64,000 bases of DNA, taken from NCBI RefSeq assembly GCF_000321225.1, contig NW_004451672.1, forward strand, positions 124,001-188,000, read 5' to 3'. Within the stretch, counting starts at the first letter, position 1, and every line of letters starts with the position of its first letter. The notes beneath the pieces were generated by a model. The model was not told the DNA's origin. It did not search any database and was given only the letters and a program-made list of their open reading frames with translations. The position numbers and the translations under genes were made by a program. This DNA is from Odobenus rosmarus divergens. Lineage: Eukaryota; Chordata; Mammalia; Carnivora; Odobenidae. This document shows, piece after piece, positions 1 to 11,440 of the stretch.

Positions 1-980
1 CAAATCCATTGCAAGCACATAGTTCATGCTAGATGATGAAGCATGCGTCTAGGATTTAACCCTTTAGTGACAGAAATCTCTAAGTTGATACAAAAGACAT
101 GTATTTAAGTCAAATTGGCCAGGGCGGGAAGATCATGAAAAGGTCATAAAGGAAGTGGACTTCTCTATCAAAGACCATGTTTCTCTTGGAATCTATCCAT
201 CATGCTACATAGGAGAGTCTGCCATCTGAGGATGAATAAATAAATCACAGGTCTACTGTGAATGGCTAGCCCTAGAGTATTTCAAAATTTCTGGCACCAT
301 TGAGAGAATATTGAACCAAGTCTGGTTCCACACAGACTCAAGACAGGAACTCGTGTTCTGTTGGGGTGAAGGGGAGCCAGGCCGATAGAGTTGAAACTGG
401 ATGAGGCTGGGAAGCCCGCACTGGAGCCTTGCTTTTAGGCATTACCCATAGCAGCCTATCTGCGTCTGAAGGAAAACTCAACGGTACTCAATAGTATCAT
501 ATAGCTTACTCACAAATTTTAGAACTTGCAAAAGGAAGACAGAAAAGTATTTTTAGATCAGTCAATATCTGCTTCAAACAAGCTCTAAGAAAGTGGTCTG
601 ATTTTCACATCTACTTCATATTCCAGGGAATGGCCCTGAAATGCCATCCTACTCAAGGAACCATAAAGTCATACATGAAAATACCACTGCAAACCTGGAG
701 TCCAATGGGTTTAAATTCATTATGAAACTTTGAAATGGAAAGTTGCATAAAAGATATCTGCAGCCAGTACTGATAATTAAACGAATGTTAATAGCCTACT
801 CTAGTCCCTGCATATCTGGTTTAATTGTAAAGAGTGACACAAAACTCTTCCAGATAGAGCCCAGCCCTTTGTGTCACTCTCGACTTGCTCCCTCCTTGGG
901 GACACCGGCATGCTGACGTTGGGACGCAACGCCATGAACACGCTTCTGTGCTTGGACTGCATGTGTCTGTGAGTGACACT
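1..980. other. No recognised feature (about 1 kb)
   Basis: I see no exon-like open frame, recognisable repeat or RNA gene here. The only open frames are under 90 codons, near the right end, and have no recognisable protein character. Confidence 0.5.
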
Positions 981-999
981 TGACACACATGTTTGTAGA

Positions 1000-1530
1000 C
1001 ACACTCCTTATACAAATGGAATCCCGCTATAGAACATTTCTGCAACATCGTACTTTTCCTCGATATTTCATATGTGAGATTCATCCCTGCATAGAGAGAT
1101 GGATAGATTCAGTTAGTTAATTCTAACTTAGAATGTTGATATAAAAATATCACCGTTTCTTCTATTTCCCTACTGAAGGATAAGAATCTCATTTCCAATC
1201 ATTCTTATTACAAACAAAGCTAAAGTGCCATTTTTTACACAATTCTATTATGCCCACATAAAAATGTGATCTAGAAAACTAGAATTTTCTAGAAGCATTG
1301 AAGTGGATTTGCTATAGCATTCAATTTTAATATTGTTGCAGAATTGCTCTCCAAAGTGATTTTAGCAAGGCACATTACCACCCTTGACTGTTAAGAGCTC
1401 CTTTTCCCTGGTCATCTGTGCTCTCACTATGTCACAATTGTTTCTTGCAAATCTGATTAATAAGAAATGGACTCCGAGTTTTCATAATTTGCATTTCTTT
1501 GATTACCACTGTGGTTTTAATTCCCAATGA
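1000..1530 (-). repeat. Ancient LINE-1 (L1M/L1ME-type) fragment, antisense
   Basis: The plus strand reads like the reverse complement of an old mammalian L1 3' region. Landmarks occur in the expected order: 'caaatggaatcccgctat', 'gaattgctctccaaagtg', 'cattaccacccttgactg' and, near 1490, 'ttgcatttctttgatta'. Divergence is high and no open frame survives. The subfamily was not resolved, and the call rests on remembered consensus wording. Confidence 0.45.
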
Positions 1531-3045
1531 CTTTCACACTCACAGGGGCTGGCCTTGCAACTGAGGGTTGTTGGAATTTTAGCTTTAATATCCTCACAGT
1601 AAATCTACCGATGTCACCACAAGACTCTCAGTTTCCAGCACCACTGACATTCTGGCATCACTGCTTCTAGTATCGATTTTAATTCTGCTTTTGCACCTTT
1701 GGTTTTCTTATCTTTTTCTTCATAAACAGTGTATGTTGATTCAGCTTGGTTCTCAGTGCTGCTGAGTTTCTGGTAGAATTATCCTCTCTCCATGTGCCAA
1801 AGATGCCCTTAGCCACTGGCAAGCCTGGCACCATTTCTCCAAGATCAATGCTAGGAAGATGACCTTTCTTTCCAATTGTCTGGCCACCTTTCTAAGAGGA
1901 GGGCAAGCAACACCTTTCTATGCTGAAACCATCTGTATTTCTTCCTTTGTTCAAAACAGAGCACAAGAGATCATTCTCCTAAGCCAAAGGATCTTGTTCT
2001 CACAGATATGTGTTTAGAAGCCCCTGTTATTATTGGTTCTCCATCTGTAGAAGCAGAAGGGCCAGACTCCCCAGTCGATAGAGGAGGTCACCAAGGGATG
2101 TGACTGCCAGTTGACCCATGAGGTGGCTCTGGGTAATCAGAGGCTCCTCACCCCCTCCCCATCCTTGGAATGTGTGCTCTGCACACCATTCCCACAGTGG
2201 GAGCTGTTGCAGGGTCACAGTCTTGAGAAAGTAAGGTGTTGCTGAGACCATCTGAACTGAATGCATGACTGAATGTAGTTACAGCCTTTATATGAACTTT
2301 TAAGATTCTGATGGTGGGTGCAGAGATCTACTTGAGATCTCTACAGAGATCTTGCAGCTGGCCAAGACAGCCTCCTGTGTAAGTTCCCTGGCTTATTATA
2401 CTACCAATCTGGAGTCGTCGACTCTTCTGTCTCTCTCTGCTCACCCACTCCCCCATGTGCTGGGGCCAATGTGTGAATCAATACCAGTTGAGCTCACAGT
2501 TCTAATCAGTGACTTGGCACAGAAGTAGGCATTGCTTGAATGCAATATAATGTATGCGTGGGTAATGAAAGACACTAGCTGCCTTGGAAAAAAAAAAGCC
2601 CCATGAAATAGAGAACTAGCTGACACACTTCTATTTGATGAAAGTCGAGAGTTTCCAAATGGGAAATATGTACGTAACTGAGGTAAATTCCTTTTCTACA
2701 AGTCCCCACCATATCTTATCAGATCTGTGTGTGCCCATTATGTGGAATTCAAGGACATGAGAAATACTCTCCACCATTCCTAATGGGATGCTTTTGGTGC
2801 TCTTTCTAGTTTTGCTTTTCTTTGACTTTTCATGAGTATTGATAATGGAAGATGGAGTAAAACTAGACACAGCTAATTAACCTCCATCTGAGCCTTAGAG
2901 CAAATCATTTGGACATTACTAGGTGCAATAACATCAATTTATCCTATGAGAAATGTCAAATCACTGCTGAAAAGCAACATTCACCCACATTAAGAAATAG
3001 TAATAATATGGCGGGCAGGCACACAGATGCTGAATAGATCTTGCT
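1530..3045. other. No recognised feature (about 1.5 kb)
   Basis: I see no gene or identifiable repeat. A small hairpin, 'agagatc' with 'gatctct', lies near 2322-2342. An A-rich run sits at 2588-2597. Confidence 0.45.
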
Positions 3046-3049
3046 TATT

Positions 3050-3220
3050 ACGAACCCCAGCCCCTCTTACCAGTCTCGGGACATTGAGCACATTATTTAA
3101 CTTGTCTGTGACTTTGTTTCATCTTCTATGTCAGTGGGAAAATATTAGTATTTCTCAGGTTATTATTATGAGAGTGCTATAAGCATATGATGTGTTATAT
3201 AGCTCTCAATAATTTTGTGG
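3050..3220 (+). repeat. MIR SINE relic, sense
   Basis: The MIR core and 3' half are recognisable in order. 'ttatttaacttgtctgtgac' matches the 'acttaacctctctg' block. 'gtttcatcttctatgtcagt' matches the 'cctcatctgtaaaatgg' block. 'aggttattattatgag' follows, and 'gctctcaataatttt' matches the final 'gcgctcaataaat'. It is heavily diverged, as expected for a Mesozoic tRNA-derived SINE. Confidence 0.6.
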
Positions 3221-3429
3221 GATGAATATTCACGTGTGCTTCTGAAATTGTCCTGATAACTAAATATGCCCTATGCATGCCGTTCCCGATAATTCTGGAT
3301 CTATCAGGTCACTGACATGATCTGCAAGTGTATTCACTTTGTGATTCTTGTTTTTTACCTCTCCTGCCTAGTTTATTCTCATTCACATAACAGGACTTGA
3401 AACTTTGGCTTTCATTAAGGACTTGAGGT

Positions 3430-3830
3430 CCCTGAATGCACCGTGTCTTTCTCTGACCTAATGCACCTGTGCAGGTTACATCTTACTCTGAGGTTTGGCA
3501 TTCCCGTGTTCTGCCCTTAAAGGAGCCCCTTGTTGCCCTTCTATACCAGGGGTGATTTGGGGGTCACCTCCTCCCGGAAACCTTTTTTAAAATTCAAGGT
3601 TAACTTAGGTGTATTGCCTATGTGATTTCATAGCATGAGGTTTACATCACCATAATAATAGCTTATGTTTTATTTTTGTTGCTACTTTGGCTGTTTCTGC
3701 AGCTAGTCAATTAGCTCTTATTGGGGATAATTTTGCATTTTCACTTTTTTTGATTACAGCATTCAGCAGTGTCTGGCACATAGTAAGAATATAATCTATG
3801 TTTGTTTAAAATTGAATAAATGGCTGACTA
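3430..3830 (+). repeat. LINE-2 (L2) 3' end, sense
   Basis: The 3' end is typical of L2. 'ggtcacctcctcccggaaac' corresponds to the conserved 'gtcacctcctcagagaagcc'. 'cagtgtctggcacatagtaa' is followed by an 'aaattgaataaatgg' tail, matching the 'tgcctggcacatagtaggcgctcaataaa' block. The upstream part of the call, to about 3430, is weaker. Confidence 0.65.
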
Positions 3831-3834
3831 GCAG

Positions 3835-5045
3835 TCAAAGAGTCCCTGATAGTTTTAGCGGAATTTGCATCTGGTTGCTGCATATATAAGGACTGTCTTC
3901 AAGTTGAATCATGTCAGTTCCTATATATATTTGTGTGTGAGATGCTTGTGGGTCAATAAACTGCTCATTTACTTTATAAATAGGTAGTCCTTCTGCTTGA
4001 TCAAATTTCTGTTGCCTTCAAAGCATTGATAGCACTTACTGAAAACTAAACATTAATAGAAAGCTATACTGATTTCATCTCTGCCTGGTCAAAATGATGC
4101 CTGTCCCAGATTCCCATAACCGGTATTAGTTCTGTGGTTTCTTTTCTAGTCTAGAAAGAACTGAAGAGACGTAATCTCAAGAGATACTTTTTGCTGCCTT
4201 TGAACAAGTTGTCATCTCTAATTAGTTGAATATGGATTAAGTTTAGCTTTACATTGAGGTTTAGCAAAGAATACTAATAATGAAAGAAAAAAATATGGAC
4301 GACCAAGAGGAAAACCAAACCTTAGCTTCCTTCTTCAAAAAGCTATTCCATGGTGATGTTGGTCTCATGAATGGATTTTCTTTCCAACATCAATTGGCAT
4401 GTACATTCTGATTTGGAACTGGAGACCAGCTATCATTTTCAAGTTCTTGCTATTGTTTGGGGACATTCTTGTAAGCATAATAGTTGGGCTATTTATGAGC
4501 CATTGCATTTCACTAATGTCCCCAGTACTTAATTCTGAAGGGTTTTGTAAATTTAATGCTAAGAGATTATTCAGTCCCCTGGAATTATGAGCATTTAGTC
4601 TTAAGTATTGTTTAAAGATTTCAAGCTAATGGTTTCTGTTACGGGTTCTGAAGACCCATATTATGATGTCTCACAGTGACCTTGGTTAACAGAATAAAGT
4701 CATCTGAGAGAACAAAAAGAGCTTTATGGGAAAAAAATTGATAAGAAATAATAAATTCTGGTCTTTAGCTCTGGCATGAAAAGAATGTTGGTCCTGAGAC
4801 TTTTTCCCTAAGATCTCAATTTACCTTTTATAAAATATAAATAATAATAAAGCCAGAAAAACTTTCTACTTCACAATTGTTTGGATCAAATGAGAAAATA
4901 TACAATGAGATACTTCATGAACATGAATCACCATCGAAATATGTTATCGTTCTATTCCTTTTATTATAGCCTTAAAAACCCATCTGTAATGTAAAGCCCA
5001 CACTTGGAACTTTCTATTTCAGTTTGTCAGGTTTTGGACTGGGTG
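3835..5045. other. No recognised feature (about 1.2 kb, AT-rich)
   Basis: AT-rich sequence with no identified repeat. The small open frame at 4399-4590 has no signal of a known protein. Confidence 0.45.
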
Positions 5046-5050
5046 ACTAT

Positions 5051-5083
5051 CTCTCTGTCTCTCTCTCTTTTTTTTTTTTTTTG
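5051..5083. repeat. (CT)n plus poly(T) low-complexity tract
   Basis: 'ctctctgtctctctctc' runs directly into about 14 T residues. This is a simple polypyrimidine tract. Confidence 0.8.
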
Positions 5084-5128
5084 CCTATAGTAGACTACTT
5101 TTTTGACTAAGTGACACATTTGTTTTGG

Positions 5129-5421
5129 GTTTTTTTTATTTTTTTATTTTTTTAATAATTTTTTTATTGTTATGTTAACCACCATACATTACATCATTAG
5201 TTTTTGATGAGTGTTCCATGATTCATTGTTTGTGCATAACACCCAGTGCTCCACGCAGAATGTGCCCTCCTTAATACCCATCACCAGGCTAACCCATCCC
5301 CCCACCCCCTCCCCTCTAGAACCTTCAGTTTGTTTTTCAGAGTCCATCGTCTCTAATGGTTCGTCTCCCCCTCCAACTTACTCCCCTTCATTCTTACCCT
5401 CCTGCTATCTTCTTCTTCTTC
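5129..5421 (-). mobile_element. 5'-truncated carnivore L1 3' end, antisense
   Basis: The plus strand starts with a T-rich tract (antisense poly(A)), then 'ttttattgttatgttaacc', 'cattacatcattagtttttg', 'ttgtgcataacacccagtgc' and 'cccatcaccaggctaaccc'. This is the characteristic 3' terminal segment of young carnivore L1 elements. 'tttgttttgg' occurs at both 5119-5128 and 5422-5431, a credible target-site duplication that defines the insertion. Only about 290 bp of the element is present, so it is not autonomous. Confidence 0.8.
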
Positions 5422-5431
5422 TTTGTTTTGG

Positions 5432-6046
5432 TTTTAATTAGAACTACAGTTTTATTTTGTAAACAGATATTCCTGGAAGCATGAATTCCAGGCACGAGCA
5501 ATTAACCTGAAAAAAATCACCAAATAAGATTTAATCGATGAATCTTCAAAAGATGAAATATGCATCAAATTAAATCACTCAAAATTATATTTGGAAAATG
5601 TAATGAAAACATGTTTATTTAGGTGTATGGCTTATATAAACTGTCGTTTCTTTATAATGATACACTATAATCCCAGGAAGATTATGATGGACGTTACTTA
5701 GAAAATAATTATCACAGGCTTTACACCTTTAATTGTTGATATTCTTTTACCACCTAATGCACTTATACTCAACTTTTGCACTTCATGAATTCTATTCAGA
5801 AAAATATCATATTAGAAATTAAAAAAATCGCATTTTATGTTCATTTAAAAGCAAACAGTCATAAAGTCCCTGTTACCCAGGAGAAAATGAGTGGTCTAGG
5901 AGTCTGAACTATTACTATGAGCGTAAGAAATAAAGCTTTTCTTTCTTTTTTTCTGTCTTTTTTCTCTTTTGGTTTGCTCTTTGTCTTTTCTTTCAACATA
6001 CCAAATAGTGCTTATTTGTATGTATATCATTCTTGTGTTAAATTTT
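5432..6046. other. No recognised feature; left flank of the inverted duplication
   Basis: AT-rich unique-looking sequence between the L1 fragment and the left arm of the inverted repeat. No gene seen. Confidence 0.45.
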
Positions 6047-6279
6047 AGGCACATTTTGTTACAAAAAATGCTATATCAGGTTCACTTTTCCTCCTCCCTG
6101 GCTGGATCAGCATTTTTCTTAAAATATGCCGGCCATTGTTTACCCTTTTTTTTCAAGATAAGTTGTATTAAATATCAAATTTTAGATTCCAACACAGTAT
6201 TCAAATTTCCTTTTACTGTATTATAATCTCAACTGTAAAAAATACTCAATCCCTGGTAGCCTAAAATCTAATAGGAACC
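6047..6279 (+). repeat. Left arm of a perfect 233-bp inverted repeat
   Basis: Read base by base, 6047-6279 is the reverse complement of 6907-7139 with no mismatch and no gap that I can find. Identity stops at the same point on both sides: the flanking base is t versus c outside the arms and a versus t towards the spacer. The arm is not an element I recognise. The same 59-codon frame is open in both copies because they are identical, which is not evidence of coding. Confidence 0.95.
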
Positions 6280-6906
6280 AAGATAAGCATTTTTAAAATT
6301 CAAGTATACTTAATTGGACATTATTTTGAGGAAATAATGAATATTTTTTACTGTAAAATTTCACAAGTCAGAGTTTGAGACTGATTATAACTTGTCTTTC
6401 TTAACCTTCTCTCTTCAGTTTTCATGCCTACACAGCTCACATTGCTACTTGTTAATACAATCTGCTTTTATTGAATAAATATATTTTTGCAGAGACTGCT
6501 GCATAGCCGATGATCTTGAAATTCAGGAAATGTATATAAATGTGTGGATCAGAGAATGAAAGGAGAAATGGGAAGAAAGAAGAAAGAAAACATATCCTTT
6601 CCCCAAAAATAGGTGAGTAAAGGTGACAACTCAAGGTCAAATGAAGGGCAGATGAACAGAGTTTGAGGGTGATGATGCCATTGTGAGCAGCAGACGGAGG
6701 GAGAACAGATTGGGAATCCCTGATCCTCTTGTTCAACACAAGAGTCCCCAACACCCTTGTCTGAATGGAGCCAGGGCCACTGATTTGCCTATAGCATTCC
6801 CAAAGGGTTTTCATTACCAATGAATGAAAGTTCACAAAATAAATGCTTAGATCTGGAAAACAAGTCTTAATATAGATGAGGACCAATTTTGCTCTCAATT
6901 CGGCTA
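6280..6906. other. 627-bp spacer between the inverted-repeat arms
   Basis: The spacer holds a minus-strand frame (6452-6898) with no recognisable protein family. I see no mobile-element signature and no transposase motif. The outer ends of the arms carry no target-site duplication ('ttaaatttt' on the left, 'gatagcaaa' on the right), so the arm-spacer-arm unit does not look like a DNA transposon. Confidence 0.6.
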
Positions 6907-7139
6907 GGTTCCTATTAGATTTTAGGCTACCAGGGATTGAGTATTTTTTACAGTTGAGATTATAATACAGTAAAAGGAAATTTGAATACTGTGTTGGAAT
7001 CTAAAATTTGATATTTAATACAACTTATCTTGAAAAAAAAGGGTAAACAATGGCCGGCATATTTTAAGAAAAATGCTGATCCAGCCAGGGAGGAGGAAAA
7101 GTGAACCTGATATAGCATTTTTTGTAACAAAATGTGCCT
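6907..7139 (-). repeat. Right arm of a perfect 233-bp inverted repeat
   Basis: Exact reverse complement of 6047-6279. Paired coordinates sum to 13186 throughout, so the alignment is ungapped. Confidence 0.95.
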
Positions 7140-7344
7140 GATAGCAAACTTACAGAGTCTGCCATTGGCGTGAATGCCATCTTTTGCATATGAGCAAAAT
7201 GAATTCATCTCCATGGATCCCTCAGATCAGCTTTTTTGTTTTTGGAAGAATGGGATAAATGTAGTCTGTGTAATTTTTCTGACTTGGACTCACTATGAAA
7301 AAGAACAGGAGAAAAAAAGTCCATTCCAAACCATGAAAGTAGCT

Positions 7345-7440
7345 ATTTATCTACCCTTGGCAAATCACTCGTTCTCTTTGGACTCAGATTCTTGATCTGC
7401 AAAATGAGAGGGTTTTGGCCCAACTGCCCAACCTTCTCTA
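7345..7440 (+). repeat. MIR-type SINE relic, sense (short)
   Basis: 'ccttggcaaatcactcgttc' and 'gatctgcaaaatgagaggg' follow the conserved order 'cttgggcaaatcactcaacctc' then 'atctgcaaaatgagagg'. Only the central part is recognisable. Confidence 0.45.
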
Positions 7441-9200
7441 TTATCTAAGATCAAAAGTGAATATAACTGACTACTTTGAAGAGTGATATTTAATAATACA
7501 GAAGTTAATTATCTGAAATTAGAATAGTTGCCAAAACAACACAAGATATGTTGTCTCTTGGTTTTGGTTTGCTAACTGTTTCTTCCAAGAAAAGATTATT
7601 GCAATAAATCTAAATAAATACTATGCAATATTTAAGGCTTAAATAATTGTTAATTTGAATTTTTTTTTTTTTTTTATGTGTTCACCAAGGCAAGAAGACC
7701 TTTAAGGAGCTGCCAGTGGCTGGATACGGGGAAAGACTTGGGGCCTTCCCATATAATACCTCTTCTCTTACAGGTAGCAGGTCTATAGGGCCATGTCTCC
7801 CAGAGGCGAAGCAATTCCAAAAATAATTTGTTTATTCCAGAAATGTATCTTTACTATATTCTTTATTGCTGTGCTTGTATATTGAGTATATCATTAAATA
7901 ACTATATTTACATGAATGCAAAAATCCGCTAGAATGCAAAGCCTGATGTAAACCACAACCGCAAGACTGTACATGAAACAATGCCATGGAGGAAACGGAA
8001 TGACAATCAAGACAATCAAGCTTCCTGAGTTCTGAGCCCCAGTGGAAGTAAGCGCTCTGCAAAGGGGGACCCAGGAAGGAAGACCTACCCTTTGTCCAGG
8101 ACCTACTATGGTCCATCAACTTCTTTATATCTCATGCTAACTTCTAGATTTACACTGTGATATGATATTGTTGTGAAATTTTCACAGGCAAAAAAGGAGT
8201 CAGGTTCAGAGACTTTTTGCAATGCCTGGGCTGTGCAAACAGTTCTAATTCATACCCTTCTTCAGTAAGTCAGGGATGCATGTTGGGACATCTGGTGTCA
8301 TCATCAAAAGAATGAACATACAGGGGTCTCCATATAACCAAATAATAGAATGGGAAAATGGGATAGTAAAGAAAATTATTAATCCAGGAGAAGGGGAGGA
8401 AAGAAGAGTAAAGGGAACACAGAAAAAGTGGAGGAAATAGAACACAGAAGTGAAGTGCCCATGTAAATCTAAATGCATGAGCAAATTTGCTAAATGTAAG
8501 TAAAGGGAATGTTCCAATTAAAAGACGGTGGTTCTCTTTTAATCAAGCCTGGGAGGCTATTTTGAGCCACTCCTGCTCCCAGGTCGTAGGAATCCTTGGT
8601 CATAGGAATCTGACAGGGGGAGGACATTGTGGGATGAAACGGGTGAGATGTTTGGGGAAACTGAGTCCTGAAACTGAAACCACTGAATAGAAAAATGGGA
8701 CACAGGTCCCCACAGGACCCAGTCAGAGGGTGGAGGTCAGCATGAGTTCAAGCTTCTGAGCTGTGAACATACATGGCCCTGAAGGACACAGAAGGGGCAC
8801 AGCAGGAATCAGGGAGTGCCCCAGCAGATGACATCTGATGTTTCCTTCTGCCGGGCAGCTCACCACTGGTTGTGCTCCTGGGGGCCATTGGCTGTAAGCA
8901 GGAGCTCAGGAAGGGAGGCCCTTCTGGAAGAGACTGAGGCTGAGGAAAAGACTTCGGGACTCTGAAGCCCCCTGCACCAGAATGGGGAGTGATTCGGATA
9001 CTTTCTTGTGCAGGTGTTCTTTATGTCAGCTTTTAATAAACAAAATAACGATCGTTGGGGTGTCTGAAAAACAGCTAGATGTTGTACGTGGAAGACATAT
9101 GAATCTAAGCACACCGGAGGGTGCAGAGAAAAGGACAGGAAGGAGTTGTAATACTCATGCACCAAAACAAGACCAGCTGATATGAGGTACCCATAATAAC
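7440..9200. other. No recognised feature (about 1.8 kb)
   Basis: A run of about 15 T residues lies at 7661-7675. The small open frames here resemble no family I know. I see no splice-bounded exon candidate. Confidence 0.4.
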
Positions 9201-9209
9201 ATCAGACTA

Positions 9210-10860
9210 ACTGGAATTTAAGTCAAGAAGTATTACCAGACGCATTATGATAAAAGGTTGACCCAACAATTCAGATTGTCTTTGCAGCTAATGATAGAGC
9301 CCTCAAAATATATAACATGTAGAAAGCCAATATGACAGAAAACTTTTCAGAAAGCACATCAAAAATCCCTAGAGAAGCGAGAGAAGAAATTGAATCTACA
9401 CAACAAAAAAGAAATTTTATGAAAGAAATTTTCCAATAAGAAAACGAAGAGCTCGGGGCACCCGGGTGGCTCAGTTGGTTAAGCGAGTGCCTTCAGCTCA
9501 GGTCATGATCCCAGGATCTTGGGATCGGGCCCCGCATTGGGCTCCCTGCTTGGCGGGAGGCCTGCTTCTCCCTCTTCCACTCGCCCTGCTTGTGTTCCCT
9601 CTCTCACTGTCTCTCTCTCTCTATTAAATAAAAAAATAAAATCTTAAAAACAACAACAACAAAAAAACCCCGAAGAGCTCTTGGAAAGTCAACCATAACT
9701 GCTGTTGAATATAACTATGGATGCATTGAAAAATGTAAATAAAGACATTTCTCACAAGTATTAAGAACTATCGAAACAATGGCTAATAGGAAGGAAAATT
9801 TAAGAAATGTAGAGATCCATCCAGGGGCCCAATATCCAATTTATGGGAATTCCAGAAAGACAGATCCAAGAAAGAGTGTGTCCCAGTTTCTGATTATTAT
9901 TGACATCAGAGAACATTTCTTAACACTAAAATACTTCATTTTCCAAACTGAAGTTGCACACCCAAGAATCTATTAGGATGAATGAATAAAGAGTACACTG
10001 AGGCACCTAATCTGAAATTGGGAGAATACTTGAAAACCTTCAAACAAAGAATATGATTGTTCCATAACTAAAAATCAGAACAGCATCAGATTTCTCACAG
10101 TGGTCCTGGAAGCTGGAAGATAACACGGTAATGCCCTCAAAATGAAAAAGGGAGCAGTTTTCTGATTCAGAATTTCGACCCAGCCGAAACATCAATCAGT
10201 TGTGTGGGTAGAATTAGGGTATTTTAAGACACAGTAGTTCTCAGAACATCTATCTCCCGAGGACCCTTTCTCCTGTAGTGACTAAGAACCATGTCCCTAT
10301 AATTGAGGGTGAGCCTTGAGGAGGAAGACAGAGTCCTGGAAACAGTGCCCCCCACAGGAAAAATCTCAAAAGACATCTGAATGGCAAGCCCGGAGATTAA
10401 CCAGTCTGGGCCAGGAGGGTGTCAGGAGCCTGGGCAGGACTCATCACAGCAGGCTGATTCAGCCTTCTGGGTTTGGCTGCATTTTCACCAGCACTCCAGT
10501 GATTTCTCAATGGAGAGGTTGGAAGAAATGCTGGAAATGAGCAGAGGGGGGAAAAAAAAGGAAGAAAATTTTATCAACTCCAGGAAAAACAAAAAGTTTG
10601 TAATCACAGAAAAGGAAGGAAATGCAATCACCACACACTGCCAGGCTGAATCCAGTAAAATGGACCCAATCAGTTGGAGTGAGTGAATTGAGCCGCCGCT
10701 GTGTTGCCCTGGATTCAAATGACGAAGACGTGAGGTGGGGAGGGAGGCAGTGTGAGGTAAATCCATCTTTTCTGTGATACTGTTGAAGGAACATACTTAT
10801 TGATGCTTAATAGATACAAGAAATGATAGATGGGAATAAATTACAGAAAAAAAATACTAA
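9210..10860 (+). repeat. HAL1-like (half-L1) LINE relic, sense, interrupted by a SINE
   Basis: A-rich sense LINE sequence. 'gagaagaaattgaatctaca', 'tacttcattttccaaactg', 'aatcagaacagcatcagatt', 'cctggaagctggaagataac' and 'gacccagccgaaacatcaat' follow the order of an ORF1-only LINE (HAL1). Many stops and frameshifts are present. The open frame at 9779-9976 is a remnant. A SINEC sits at 9455-9670. The limits are approximate and an L1M 5' region is an alternative. Confidence 0.5.
9455..9670 (+). mobile_element. SINEC (Can-SINE), sense, with 10-bp target-site duplication
   Basis: The tRNA-Lys-derived head 'ggggcacccgggtggctcag' carries an A-box-like 'tggctcagttggtta' and a B-box-like 'gggatcgggcccc'. 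A CT-rich tract and an 'aataaaaaaataaaatctta' tail follow. The target-site duplication 'cgaagagctc' flanks it exactly at 9445-9454 and 9671-9680. It is inserted in the HAL1-like relic. A CAA microsatellite has grown in the tail. Confidence 0.95.
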
Positions 10861-10927
10861 GAGTAAGGCTGAGATGGCTGGGTGTGCAGTAGAACCCGGC
10901 CACACCATTTGCCTCTTTAAAGGATAT

Positions 10928-11298
10928 TGTATTTGCTTCCTGGGACAGGTGTGACAGAGTGCCACAGCCGCACAGCCCGGGTGCCTTCAATATTTACTGC
11001 CCCGAGTCCCGGAGGCTGGGAGTCCGAGGTCCGTTGTGGGCAGGCATGGTCTCTACTGGGCTTGTAAACACAGTCCCTTCCCTGTGACCTCACCTGGTCG
11101 TCCCTCTGCACATGTCTGTGTCCTGCTCTCCTCTTCTTATAAGTCACAAGTCAGATTGGATTGGGGTCCATCCGAGGGGCCTCATTTTACGTTAATCACC
11201 TCTGTAAAGACCCCATCTCCAAATACAGTCTCATTCTGAGGCCCTGGGGTTAGGACTTGCACATATCAATTTTGGGGGACACACTTCAACCCGTAACA
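10928..11298 (-). mobile_element. MLT1-type MaLR solo LTR, antisense
   Basis: The plus strand reads as the reverse complement of an MLT1 LTR: 'tgtatttgcttcctgggac', 'cggaggctgggagtccgagg', 'ctcctcttcttataag', 'tctccaaatacagtc', 'ttttgggggacacacttcaa', ending 'cccgtaaca'. The LTR length of about 370 bp fits. No internal retroviral sequence is attached, so it is a solo LTR. Confidence 0.8.
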
Positions 11299-11309
11299 TG
11301 TGTGCCCAT

Positions 11310-11440
11310 GCACAACTTTAATAAAGTAAAAATCCGAATTAAAGTAGATGCAGAGTGAACATACATATTTACTAAAACACATCAAATTATACCCTTAATT
11401 ATACCCTTGTATGGAAATCATACCTCAGTAAGATTGATTT
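11310..11440 (+). repeat. L1M 3' tail fragment, sense
   Basis: 'cacatcaaattatacccttaa' and 'atcatacctcagtaagattg' resemble the old L1 3' end 'aattatacctcaataaagttgatttt'. Short and diverged. Confidence 0.4.

Noticed and set aside
6452..6898. 148-codon minus-strand open frame in the inverted-repeat spacer
   Set aside because: No recognisable domain, AT-rich composition and no transposase motif. The surrounding unit lacks transposon hallmarks.
6047..7139. DNA transposon with 233-bp terminal inverted repeats
   Set aside because: No target-site duplication at the outer ends, no known terminal motif, and no transposase in the spacer.
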